Shown: one piece after another, positions 12,766 through 24,386 of the stretch
Layout of the letters: each line of letters opens with the position of its first letter
How positions within the stretch are numbered: position 1 is the first letter of the stretch
Assembly: GCA_005408345.1 (NCBI GenBank)
Contig: SEMN01000177.1
Location: 765,001 to 829,000 of the forward strand
From: Macquaria australasica
Lineage: Eukaryota; Chordata; Actinopteri; Centrarchiformes; Percichthyidae
Direction of reading: 5' to 3'
DNA: 64,000 bases
Position numbers and translations under genes: made by a program
The notes under the pieces: model-generated
What the model was told of the DNA's origin: nothing
Seen by the model: the letters and a program-made list of their open reading frames with translations, nothing else
Databases searched by the model: none

Positions 12766-14536
12766 TGCCCATAGAAAAGGAGGATGAGAAGAGTTTATAC
12801 AGATTTATGTGTTAAGATGAAGTGCTGGAGGAAATTCTCAACTGAACTGTTTTGGAGACAGTGTGAAGGAGGAATGTAAAGTACGACCCGGTTCTGTTTC
12901 AGTGAGCAGGTAGTTTGTGTTTGTCCTGACTTCTCCTCACCTCTCCTTTTCTCCTCAACTCTTTACTCCTGTTTTTCCTCCACCTTTCCCCCTCATCTGT
13001 CTCCTGTTCCATCTCTCTTCTAAGCTCTTCTACTTTCTTTTCTTTTATTTCCTCCTCTTTGTTTTCCCATTGTCTTCAGTGTCTCACTGCATGTTCTCTT
13101 TACTCCACCTCTTCTTTTCTTCTCCCTTTATCTTGCCTCTTCTCCCCTCTTCTTCTATTTCCTCCTGTCTTTTACTGTTCTTCTGATTTCTTCTTTTCGC
13201 CTCCTATTTGTTTTCCTCTGCTTTCTCTCTTCCTCTCTTTCTTCCCTTTACTCTCATTTGATCCACTCCTCTCCTTTCATTTCACTTCTTCTCATTCTGT
13301 CTTTTACTCTTTTATCATTTCCTCCTCTCACACAACAGCACTTGTCAGTTATTTGGAATCACTCAGTGTAAGCATTCATCCCTTTTTCCTTTCTCTTGAC
13401 CACACACACACACACACGCGCGCCCAAGTAGAGTGACCCATGTGGCCGGCTCATTCTTCATTCGTTTAGGGAAGCCAGTGTTTAGATTGGCTTATGGAGA
13501 AGCCACTTTAGGCCACTAATGAATCCACAGCCGTCATTAACATGCAAATAGCTCTATTAAGAAAACATAGAGTCATGCAGATTTATATTACAACCCCTTT
13601 TCCTTCTGAGACACACATACAGTATACACACTCTTTCACTTCAGTGAGTCTACTGGCCTGTCTGGTTGTCAGAAGCCATATTGCCACAGCACTGAACAAA
13701 ATGTCATTTCATTTATTAAAACCACAATGAGAAGATTAAACATGATCTATTTGAGATTTCACAACTAAAATAGGCTACTTCCAACTATTGAAAACTAATT
13801 TATTTACTTTTCTCCTCATTCAGTTCATGCTCTTTTTCTCTCTTCTTCTCCTTCTTTTCTTTTACGTTTGTCATGTGCCCCATTTCTTTCAATCAGTGTG
13901 TTTCTAGCCACCTGTTTTTCGATTAGCACCAAAGAGAATTGGAGTTTTACTTGCTTGGCTGAAGATAAGAGTTAGGAAACAAATAAACCTTCAACCAAGT
14001 AATCATAATGGGACCTTCTTCTTCTTTCTCTTATGCAGAGTGGATGCAGCATCTGCGTATTGCTGTCACCCACATTTACAAGCTTCCTCCACAAAAAACC
14101 TTTAAAACTATCTTTTTCTTTGGTCCTCTGGCGCAGCTCTTGACATGTGACATTCCTTCGTCAGTCCCTCTGTCGCCTGAAACCTCCATCTATCCCTCCA
14201 TCTGTCCTGACTAATAGAGCCCATACACATCCAATCAATCTGTCCGTTCCTTAATTGGAGGAGAGATATTATAATTAACTGTCCTAATGTCATGCCCACC
14301 AATCAGGGCTCAGGGTGTTAAGTGACTCATTTAACTCACCACTTGTCATCAGCGACCAATCTTCTCTCACCTAGAGTGTGTGTCCATACTGTGCACAGTG
14401 TATGCGCAGTGTGCATATGTACTGAGTGTGTGTGTGGGGTTGGGGTTGGGGGGGGGTTGTTATAGAGGGGAGGTCTGTTGTCATGGTAACATATTCTGCC
14501 CTTTCTCTCTCTCTCTGTTTGTCCCTCCATTAACAG

Positions 14537-14629
14537 ACAGTAGCCAGCCGTCGCTCGCCCAGCCCTCTCTGACCCTGCAGAGTTTTCCCTATGGAGGCTG
14601 TGAGTCTGTGGAGCTCTCCTACCAGAGTG
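14537..14629 (+). CDS. ptprt: ptprt juxtamembrane exon (93 nt, phase 1-1)
   Basis: It encodes SSQPSLAQPSLTLQSF followed by PYGGCESVELSYQS and corresponds to the Ser/Thr/Pro-rich juxtamembrane segment just before D1 (PTPRT has SQPTLTIQ and PVEMSY in the same order). The acceptor is AACAG at 14536 and the donor GTATGT. An alternative acceptor four bases further (CAG ending 14540) would break phase with the candidate exons upstream. The exon is symmetric, so it could be skipped without a frameshift. The exact 5' boundary is less sure than the exon itself. Confidence 0.85.
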
Positions 14630-14645
14630 GTATGTGCACAGAAGT

Positions 14646-14756
14646 TAGATACTCACTCACTAGTTGGCGAGTCAGTCAGTTAGTTAGTTAGCTAATTAAT
14701 TAGTTAGCCAGTAGGTAAGTCAGTCAGTCAGTTAGTTTATTAGTTAGTTAATCATT
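14646..14756. repeat. Degenerate GTTA/GTCA tetranucleotide repeat
   Basis: Repeated AGTTAGTTAG and AGTCAGTCAG units fill much of the 237-nt intron between the exons at 14537 and 14867. Confidence 0.8.
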
Positions 14757-14866
14757 TTCAAGACCCTCCCATCCACTCACCCACTCTCCCTCCCACATAC
14801 TTACTGTCTGTTTGCATATTCATATCTTTCTGCCTCTTTCTCTGTAAAATGTGTCCATTCCTGCAG

Positions 14867-14976
14867 GTCAGTTCCAGGCGGGCCAGTTTCAGCCGGCTAT
14901 TCGAGTTGCTGACCTCCTCCAACACATCACCCAGATGAAGTGTGGACAGGGCTATGGTTTCAAGGAGGAATATGAG
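14867..14976 (+). CDS. ptprt: ptprt exon: juxtamembrane end and start of D1 (wedge helix), 110 nt
   Basis: It encodes QFQAGQFQPAIRVADLLQHI and then TQMKCGQGYGFKEEYE, the N-terminal helix-turn-helix of D1 that is highly conserved in type IIB receptors. Acceptor CTGCAG, donor GTGAAC, phases 1 and 0. The start holds a five-residue tandem duplication (GQFQA/GQFQP) that the human PTPRT sequence I remember (SYPRDQFQPAIRV) lacks. A CA microsatellite begins about five bases after the donor. Confidence 0.95.
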
Positions 14977-14979
14977 GTG

Positions 14980-15013
<34 letters not shown>
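14980..15013. repeat. (CA)n microsatellite next to the donor at 14976
   Basis: The run begins within the first bases of the intron, leaving only GTGA before it. Confidence 0.95.
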
Positions 15014-15015
<2 letters not shown>

Positions 15016-15578
15016 GATGCTTATAATGAGAACAACAGTAAAATAGGTATAAATCTTTACATCGACAACATTACAAGCAGCTATTAGTAAGAAGGTCAAA
15101 GGTCTGCAGCTACAGCACCCAGATAATAGGTATAATAAAATGTTGGTGTAACCCCAGAATGTATATAGCTGCTGGTAAAACAGGGAGTGTGAGAGAGAAG
15201 AGTTTTCTTTTATAATGAACACGAGTATTGCAAAGACCTAAGCTATAGTATTTTAATTGCACCACAATAAAAAGGGCGTAAATTTGAGTAAACTGGGTAA
15301 ATCTAAAAACTGCCTCAACTGCTTAGAGATGGGATGCTCTTTTGCATTGAGCTAGTGTGTCCTGAAATGATTTAGATTTGTCTGTAGAGTAAAGTGTGAG
15401 TGTTTTCTCGTGTGAGTGTTTCCCGGGGCTCAGTTTAAGATTCAAAAAATGATTTGAAAATAAAATAAGTAAAAGATATTTGCATCTCCAGCAGTATAAC
15501 TTGGGAATTAGATGCCTTTATTTTGTGAATTCGGCATCCATATTTCCTCTCTTTTCCTGTTGTCGCTTCCCAGTTGTG

Positions 15579-15615
<37 letters not shown>

Positions 15616-16568
15616 GCAGATATATATTTGTGTGTGAATGATTTGGTTTTATGAGGAACGAGGACTCTTATCAATTATTAACTCTTTACCTCATCAATAT
15701 TGATGATCAGAAAAAGAAACTTTCTGTCCCTTACTTTCTGTTCTCCTCAGTTTCTCTTCTTACTTTCTTTGTTTCTTTCTCTCTTGGCTTATTTCTTTTT
15801 TCTTTTGCTAACATCATCACCAGTTTTATACTTATTTGTTTGTCAGTCTATCTTTTCTCCCACTAGTTTCTTTCTTCCCATTCATCATTTCCCTCGTCTC
15901 TTCCCCCAACGATCATTTGCCCTCTCCTTCTCAGCTCTGCTTCAGTCTTCCTTGCTTCCTTTTGTATTTTTCACTCTCTCCTTCTTTTCATGTTTCTTTT
16001 TCTCTTTTCTTCATCCCATCCCATGTATCAGCCTTTTTCAGTCATCCTTATGACTGTCTCCCACCCCCTTTCTCTCTCTTTATACATAAGCCCTTGATTT
16101 TTTTTAATTCATCTTTCTCTCTGTTTGTTTAGAGCACATTTTATCACAAACAGACATTTTTACAATCATTCTTTGTCATGGGCGCTCTACAATGGGATCA
16201 TTTACCTTCCAAATTCTCATTCCCTCGCTTTCATTCATCTGTCCCTGTACCAAACGCTTCTTCCTTCCTGTCTTCATTTTATTCTTCCTTCATTTGCCTT
16301 TTCTCTGCCGCTGAAAATGGATGTTTGAAAAGACAGTCTGCTTCTCTCTATCTCCTTTTGCCTCCCACTCTCAAAAGAATGAATATTTTCTATTACAGAC
16401 TCTGCATGCAAGTTGAAAATTGTCCCTCCGTGATGCCGTATGTTATATTTTCATTTGCTTCCTGTCATTTTGGTTTATACCCACTGATACGTTTCAGGGG
16501 AGAGCAAATGTGATTTATTCTCTAGGGTGTGTGTGTGTGTATGACTGTGTACGTGTGTGTGTGTGTCA

Positions 16569-16599
<31 letters not shown>

Positions 16600-17808
16600 C
16601 CTTATTAGTAGTGCTGTAGCTGCCACCTGTCACTAACAGCTAATGGAGAGATACATAAACACACATTATACAAACAATACATACAGTATATTCTCACACT
16701 CTGTCTATTAAATGTGTGTTTGTGTACATTTATATAAATGGATGCTGTTTTTTTCCAGTCAGGTTAGCAGGCAATGCTTCTATGATGAAGTGTTTGTACA
16801 GTTATGTCCGTGTGCATTTTGGATGTGTGTGTGTATGTGTGTCTACCACCACACCCCATATGGTGTCTTCTTGTCCCTGTCTGCGTGTGATGTGACCTCC
16901 AGTGTTGAAGCCCATTAACCCCACTAACACCGACAGCAGCCACACTGTCAACATGTCGCTCCCCACTGGGATTACACCTTTTTGCATTAAAAGGAATATT
17001 CTGCATAGTTTGAAGACTGGCCAGTTGGTCAGGTTAACCACTGTGGCCACTATATCCTAACCTTGAATGTAATGTGGCCTTTACAGATGGATGATTGAGC
17101 TTAACAATTAGCTTTTTCATTTGATAAACCTGAAGAAAATGGTGTGTCCATTTGTGTGGAGAACTGTAATCTATTTTTTGTTGCGCAATCTCCTGCTGGA
17201 CACAAACGTCAGTTTCAGATTTCCAACATTTTACATGCTCAGTCATCCACTTAGTCATCCATACCTTTCCTTTTGTCTGCACTTTAAGAACATCATGCTA
17301 TAAACAAAGGTTTGAACAAACAACAAAAAAACGCTGTTGTTTTACTGGAGGGGACAGTGTCATTGGTAGCCACTGATTTAGTATTGAAGTGTACTTTATA
17401 TGTAAATGTTTAACAAGTACAATCAAACTAGTATATGGTCAACAGTTTCTTAAGCTGATATTCTGTGAAACTTCGGATTTTTAATCACACTTCTTGTGGG
17501 GAACAAACGTGCTGAAATTCCAACACGTTTTAGTCTGGTCGTGAGTTTTTGAATATAATTATTGTAGTAATTTTAACCATTATCGCAGAAAGGAAAGCTA
17601 AGGTACCCACTCACTGGTACAACAGAGGCAGTGTGTGTATGTGTGTGTACATGCGTTTCCCGCCCTCTCTCCACCCACCCTACTCTGTGTTTTATATAGA
17701 ATATTAATAATCCCAAAAAGTGCCGGAATTCAGATGAGAGGAGTTTGATTAAGACTGGCTATTTTTTTTAGGTTGAAAAAGAGCAGCCAACCCACACCTT
17801 ATGCAAAT

Positions 17809-17841
<33 letters not shown>

Positions 17842-18190
17842 GATACATGCATAACCCTCCTACAGAAGCCTCCTACCTAAAATGTTCGAAAAACAATGTT
17901 CTGCTTAGTTTTTGTAAATGAATGTATGCAACACAGAAAATTCACACACACACACACACACTCAGGCCCACATGCCACTTTAAAAGAATCAATTTTCTGC
18001 TTGACTGAGCGATAAGTTTAGATGTCTGTTTTTCTGTCACAGTGCATTTGTATAGTATAGTGGGCAAGTGTGTGTGTGTGTGGGTGTATGTAGGTCATAT
18101 AACTGTCTGAAAGTGAAAGCTGTTGTCTGGCCTTCTTAAGCCCTTAATGGACTCAAAAAGGACTGTTCACTCATCCCTATAGGGAGAATG

Positions 18191-18192
<2 letters not shown>

Positions 18193-18246
<54 letters not shown>
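18193..18246. repeat. (TG)27 microsatellite
   Basis: Pure TG run of about 54 bases in the large intron after the D1-start exon. Confidence 0.95.
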
Positions 18247-18248
<2 letters not shown>

Positions 18249-19227
18249 ACCTCTTCCACTATGTTATAATGGTTGTTCTAAAATAGTTCAGTGTCCATAT
18301 GGCGACCTTTGAGAGTTGGGTTTGGTTGCTTAGCACAAGCTTGAGAGTGATCTTACACACACTCACACATACACACACATATATATTTTTATGTGCACAT
18401 ATGGGACATGCACATGTAGTGTATGTACGCCAAATTATAGTACATTCTCACACACTCACACTAATACACTCAAACACACTCACAATACTCCGTAGCCAAA
18501 AGTGTGTATAGGCAAATTTGTACTATATATGTGTTTTTCATCACACAAAAAGTACATACATGCACACACATGAACACATGTACATTTTGTCCTTGCTGTG
18601 TTTGTAAGGCTTGTCACACGGGCCAGCATCACAGCAGGGAGAAAGGACAATCTGTCTTCTCTCCTCCAACAAAGGACTGACAGAATATTCTCTTTCAGAC
18701 CAACCCAACGGAACAATGAACCCAAACTTTTTGTCTCTTCTCAGCTCCTGTGGTGTTTACCTGCACTTTTTCATTTCAGACATGCAGCAATTTATTTTGT
18801 TCCACCCATTTTCAAGTTGCTCCTCACTGCTGGTTGCTTTTTAATTCAGTGTAGGAATTCAAGAGCATTACCTCTGCCAATAAAGTTGGAAGGGAGTTAT
18901 GTTTTCACCCCAGCCTGTTGGTCTGTTGATGAGCAAAGCATCCCGGAGTTGGCTGAAATCTGGTAGACACATACCTGGCCAAAGGATAAACTAACCTGAT
19001 TGGGATTGATAGATCTGGGATTACAATATTTCTTGCCATAACGTCTGTGCTGTGTTCACGTGCTAGCTGGAAGGTCTAAAATTTTGGACATTCAAGTAAG
19101 CTAATGAGCAGCACTGCTTTTATGTACTTTTTAGAGAAAATTAAATCAATGAAACTAGCAATAAAGGAAGTAAGTCGAGAGAGCTTCAGTGTCTGTAAGG
19201 TGGACATTGTCTTATATACAGTCCATG

Positions 19228-19256
19228 CCTCTGACAGTGAGACCAATTCAATCAAA
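19228..19256 (+). repeat. 29-bp exact direct repeat, left copy
   Basis: It is identical to 20392-20420 (both begin CCTCTGACAGTGAGACC) and lies 446 bp before the KNRY exon. Confidence 0.85.
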
Positions 19257-19662
19257 TTATGAGCAATTGTTCATTACAAAGCTAACACTTGTAGAAAGTA
19301 GAAGAACTCACTAGATTATATGAGTGACAATAAGACATTTTTATATATATTTTACATCATGAATTTAAATTTGGAACAGCTAGGCCTACATCTTGGTTAT
19401 TTCAGCTTTGAAAGTTGAATCACGTGTGACCTCCCTGCAAGCTTTGCCATCTTCTGAGTTACATTTCAGTCATAATACCCTCAGTGACCTAAGTGGTAAA
19501 GAGTACGGTCTGTTGAAAACTATCAGTTGATTGTCTTTTCATTAATATTCATGTTACTGTTTTAACTTCTGCCTGCCCATGTGTCAGTGTACAAGCTCTG
19601 GGCATCAGGCCATATGTGCATGCATATTTCTGTGTGTTCAAATCTCAATATGAAACTACTGC

Positions 19663-19701
19663 TGTGTGTGTGTGTGTGTGTGTGCACATGTACATGTACA
19701 G
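19663..19701 (+). promoter_or_regulatory. TG-repeat 3' splice-site region of the exon at 19702
   Basis: Eleven TG units followed by CACATGTACATGTACAG precede the exon with no pyrimidine run. Same arrangement as at 41164. Confidence 0.45.
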
Positions 19702-19789
19702 GCCCTGGCGGAGGGACAGACGGCGCCCTGGGAAACGGCCAAGAAGGACGAGAACCGCAACAAGAATCGCTATGGCAACATCATCGCTT
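19702..19789 (+). CDS. ptprt: ptprt D1 exon with the KNRY phosphotyrosine-loop motif, 88 nt
   Basis: It encodes ALAEGQTAPWETAKKDENRN then KNRYGNIIA and the first base of Tyr. KNRYGNI is PTP motif M1, part of the phosphotyrosine recognition loop. Phase 0 in, phase 1 out, donor GTGAGT. The acceptor is unusual: instead of a pyrimidine tract the exon is preceded by a TG repeat (19663-19684) and CACATGTACATGTACAG. The exon is also bracketed by an exact 29-bp direct repeat at 19228-19256 and 20392-20420. Confidence 0.95.
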
Positions 19790-20164
19790 GTGAGTACTGC
19801 ATTGACATCGATGGACTACTCCTGCAGTAGCTGCTGCTGAATATGATTGTGGTATTGCTTTAATTTAGCTTGGTGGTGTTTGGTGTGGTTTAGTTAAGTC
19901 TGGCTTGGTTCTGTATGGATTATTTCATGTCATTTATATTAGTTCTTGATAGTCTGGTCTGGTTTGGTTTGGTTTGATTCATTTGGTGTGAGCTGAATTG
20001 TTGTGATATATATATATTTTTTTTAACAAAACCTTTGCTGAGATTTGTCCGTGCAAATTCAGTGTACTGATTATGGAGGAGAAAAAAGCAGAGGTTTAAC
20101 CATTGGTTTAATGAAACATGCTGAGGTATCAGGTGTACTGGATAAAGAGACCTTCCTTCAGCTG

Positions 20165-20275
20165 GAGGACAAAGGTCCAAACCTCTGTGCTGGCAACCAT
20201 CTGCCCTGCTGAAGTGTCCTTCAACAAGTCACTGACTGACTCCCTCCAGCTCCGGGCGTGTCCTACTATTGGATG
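20165..20275. repeat. Possible L2-type LINE 3' fragment
   Basis: CTGAAGTGTCCTTCAACAAG followed by TCACTGACTGACTCC resembles the conserved segment CTTGAGCAAGACACTGAACC of vertebrate L2 elements. Similar short stretches occur near 38870 and 46125. Identification is from memory of the motif. Confidence 0.35.
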
Positions 20276-20391
20276 TAACCACCTGCTGAGAGCCAGATGC
20301 CAGCAGAACGTGGTCTTGGTAGATGAATCAGTCAGGACCAACACACTCCCCAGAATGTTTTTAAGAGATGAGAACATTTTACTTCTCACTA

Positions 20392-20420
20392 CCTCTGACA
20401 GTGAGACCAATTCAATCAAA
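20392..20420 (+). repeat. 29-bp exact direct repeat, right copy
   Basis: It is identical to 19228-19256. The two copies enclose the exon at 19702-19789; flanks outside the 29 bp do not match. Confidence 0.85.
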
Positions 20421-20845
20421 GCAAAACAATGTGTTTAATAGAAAATAAGATATGCATATTTAATACAATCCATCCTTTTTTGCAGAATGTAATATCAAAG
20501 TCTATTCAGACTAATTCAGTAAACTTCTGTAAGCCTGATACAGGAAACTACTGTGGCAAGAATAACTTTCAGTTTGCAGAGGGATTTTATTTCAATCCTG
20601 CTTGATGATCAAAGCCTGCAGCCTCTATTTTATTCTTTTGTCAAAATGAAGCTTCATTTTGGAGCAAAGACACGCTGCAGTAATGATGTGCAGAGCGAGG
20701 CACGTACTGCATGTAGCATGTGTGTATGTGTATGGCCACTAGAGTGAAAATTAGCATGTGAATGTGATGCTGTGTCGAGTGTTTGCTATGATTTTGTGTG
20801 CACTAATGACATCTGTCTGATTGTATGTTCTGTAGATGTGTGTGT

Positions 20846-20847
<2 letters not shown>

Positions 20848-20885
<38 letters not shown>

Positions 20886-20892
20886 ACGCGCG
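20848..20892. repeat. (TG)n with CACGCGCGC end
   Basis: Alternating purine-pyrimidine tract, mostly TG, ending in CG steps; such tracts can adopt Z-DNA. Confidence 0.9.
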
Positions 20893-23800
20893 CTTGTTAT
20901 CTTGTACAAGGCAACCTCAGGCCTCTATTAGGATAGAACAATAGAAGCAGATTGTTCGGTGGAACTTTTATTGAATGGTTTATGGGTGTGTATGTGTGTT
21001 GTGTTCATGCATATTTGCACGTGTGTCTATGCCATTAGCGCCACATGCACATACATGACCAGTATGATACAGAAGATTGCGCTTGTGTGCTTATATTTTG
21101 CAATTCACGACTGTGTGTTTTGCACGCACAGATCCGTGCGTGTGTACACATCTCATTTCGAGGGTTTAGATGTCAAGGCAAAGACACTTCACTAACCTGA
21201 AGGCTTTAAAATGAAACATTGCTCTGAAATGAAATAGCCTGTCAAGGACTTGATAGCCAACAGGAATTATGATAAATTTGCTATTAGTACAAATCCTTTA
21301 ATTACAAGGGCCTGGTAATGGAAACTGTCCATCTTGCTCGCTGTGATTGTACAAAGGCTCATTTTCTTGAGAAAATGTTTTAAAAGGCCCCCGGGGAAAG
21401 GACTTTGTGCGCTGTCTTTATTAGAACATGGAAATGTTGTGAGACAGGCAGACTGACTGGCTGTAGCTAAAACTTTAAATATGGGTAAAAGGGTCTTCTG
21501 TCTTTTTTCTTCAGTCAGGTTGAACTCTAATTCCCCTTTTGAAACAATGGATTTGCCTTCTGCTTTGGAGCTGCAGAGCAACAATCTCAGAACAAATTGC
21601 CTCACAATAGGATAAATTCTCTCTTACACACACTGCGTAGTTCTGCATATGGGACTATGTTCCCTTTGCCACCAACCCTAATCTTCACTCTCACTACTCG
21701 TTATTAATAATCGTTTAAATGGTTTAAAAGTTTATTTATATAGAACTTTTCTTAAACAATATTTACAAACCATGGCCATACTGTAACTGGAATGCATATT
21801 AGGTTTGAAGTTACAGAGGCAGAAAACCTATACTGATCCACTGCTTTGAAACAGAATTTACAGAAAACATAAATAATCTTAACCACAGACCCTTTTCAGT
21901 AGCAGGTCATGTGTTCTCATTTTTTGCAAGTGTGGAAAACTTCCACTGAGCATCAACTGGGCCCAACAATGGACTCGGTAACCAATTTCGGTGACGAAAG
22001 AAAAACGTGCAACACTCTAAGTGGCAGCAGGAAGGGTTCATGTTTAAGTCTCACAGAAGAAGACATTCAAATGAAATCTATGTTTACTGGTTAAAGTCTG
22101 ATCTAGAGTCATTTTGGGCTCCATCCACTGGCAGCAGCTAACCCAAGCAAACGCTCATTGAGCCTCGGCAGATCACAACGAGGGGAGCTAAATTTGTGGC
22201 CTGGCTTTGCGAGACTTAAACCAACACTCAAGATCTGACCCTAAGAAATCCCCTCCAAGGCAGCTGTGATAATCTCTCTATCCTTGTGAGGACATTTGAC
22301 TTTCTGTGACTTCTCCGTCACACTCATCTCTCTCTTTCTCGCACACACACCAACACACACTTTTCACTACCTCTCCCTCTCTCACACTCTGGCGCAGTTT
22401 GAAAAGGGCTGATTTGAGTTGAAGTGTTAACACACTCTTCCTCCAGCCATCTGCCAAACACAAACGGTTGATGCCATGTTTGAAATCCCTTCAGCACACT
22501 GAATAAATGTTAATCTACCAGCCTCCTGTCCTCCCGTCTCCTCAACACTTCCCTTCCTCTCCCATCTCCCCACTTCCACTCCCAACTTTCTTTTCTCCCC
22601 CTCATCTTGTTTGCTTCCCTCTCTGCACTTTTACTTTCCTCCCCTTCATTTTTCTCTTCCCAACCACTTTTCATCTCTTTACCCTTCTACAATCTTATTT
22701 TTCTTGCTTCCCTTTCTCTCTTTATTCTCACCAGTCGCCCTTTTCTCACCTTCCTGCTCTTCTTTTGTTACCCTTTTGGCATCCATCTCCTTTTCTCTCC
22801 TGCCATCTCTTTTCATTGCAACTGTTCACTCCTTTCTTTGAATTTTTTAGCCTCTATTTTTGCCTCACTTTAAATCCCTCTCTTCTCTTACTTGTGTATA
22901 CCTCTCTCCATTTCTTTGCTTTTTCTCACCTTTCCTTTCTTTCTCTCTTACTTTCCTCTCCTCTCTATCCATCCATTCATCCTGTCTAATTACCTCTGAC
23001 AGTATATGGGTTGAGGCAAAGCACTGTAGTATTTCCTCATTACAGGCATATGTCTGCTTCTATTTCCTCCTGCCCCTCCTCTTTTTTCTTCTCCTTCTCA
23101 GCCCTCAGTTCATAGAACAGCCTTCCCATATGGTCATTTATAATTCAACAGAAGCATGCCTTCAAAATAAACAGATTTACTGGCAAGCATTTACATACGT
23201 GTAAAGAGGGGGTATCTGCGTGTGTGTGCTTGTGTGTATATTTATTTCAGTTTGTGTAGGTCTGTGTCTGTTATCAAGGAGAGTTAAGGTGAGGGTGGTG
23301 TGTTAAAGTGTTTTTGTTTTATATTGGTTTTCATGTGCACTTCTACATATTTGTTTGTGTTATTTTATGTTATTCTGTCAGTTGGCTTGTGTCTGTTGAG
23401 ATGTAAACATTCACAAAACTCATGCTTTGATGTGATACACCACAGTCTGGTCATGATTCCATACAGTTTTCATTAAGTAAAGACAAGAAGTGTGTCAGCA
23501 GGAGCTTCACACTTCCATTTTCAACATTCACCTTTAAATATATATATATACACTTTTGTCACACCCCAAGTGTTTTATGTTCATTCTATGTGTCAGACTC
23601 TAAACAAAACTCATTTGATACTCTGATGTACTTGTGGCAAGATAGCTAAATAAGTAGATACAACATTTGAATAGAAAATAGTTTTTTCCTCTTTTTGTAG
23701 AAGCCTGTTGTTTCCCCCCCGCTCCTAATCTTTGTGCTAAGTAAACATTATAGGCTATATAACCTGAACCTCTCTAGTTAACACACAGACAGAGTACACT

Positions 23801-23964
23801 AAAGCAGCACAAATTCGTACATTTACACATTCACGTCGCTGCAAAATTTAGCCATTTCAAATCCTGGCATGGACAGGATATCGGTACTGAGGCCAGTGTA
23901 AAGTAATCCCACTGCTTGACACTGTTCACTAAAAAATTGCAGTGTTAAAGATTAAACATGTTAG

Positions 23965-24386
23965 TTAAAGAGGTGCTGCACACTTAAATGTGTTTTTTGA
24001 GCTGCAAACTAAATGATATGACTGTACTGTGATAAAACACATCAGTGCTGGTGGTACTATTGACATTTCTTACCAAATTTATAAAAATCAGTATTTCATG
24101 GGTTGAAAATTGCTCAACACGCCATCTACTGTTTTAAATCAGCCATGAACCTGCAAGGCCAATGCTGACATCGACTCAACCAGTTGGGACCTGTCTACGT
24201 CCTGAAATTTAGATTAAAAAAAGACTCTAATCTGTGTCTGTCAGTTTCCCCAATGTCTCCTGACCCACACACTACGTAGCAACGAGGCCACGTCTCCTAC
24301 AGTTGATGTTCCCTCAGTCGTTGCATTTTTAAAATTTGCTGGGAGAGAGGGTTCTAGCTAAATTTGAGGATGGAGTTACACTTTAA
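23965..24386. mobile_element. Possible TTAA-flanked element
   Basis: TTAAAGAGGTGCTGCAC at the left and the inverted right end TTAAAGTGTAACTCC share only the first bases, but the spacing and TTAA ends resemble the elements at 10613 and 30699. Weak terminal similarity keeps this tentative. Confidence 0.35.

Larger units (their letters stand above)
2447..14536 (+). other. 12.1 kb intron before the juxtamembrane exon
   Basis: It contains microsatellites, the fold-back element at 6575, repeat R2 at 8680, MITEs at 10613 and 12530 and a pyrimidine tract at about 12925-13335. The segment 13440-13570 (with ATGCAAAT) is free of visible repeats. Nothing coding was recognised. Confidence 0.7.
14977..19701 (+). 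other. 4.7 kb intron
   Basis: CA/TG runs (14980, 15581, 17811, 18193) and a pyrimidine-rich stretch at about 15715-16130. No gene was seen. Confidence 0.7.

Noticed and set aside
14541..14629. Alternative exon start at 14541 after CAGACAG
   Set aside because: It would need a phase-2 upstream partner, whereas both candidate upstream exons end in phase 1 and fit a start at 14537.
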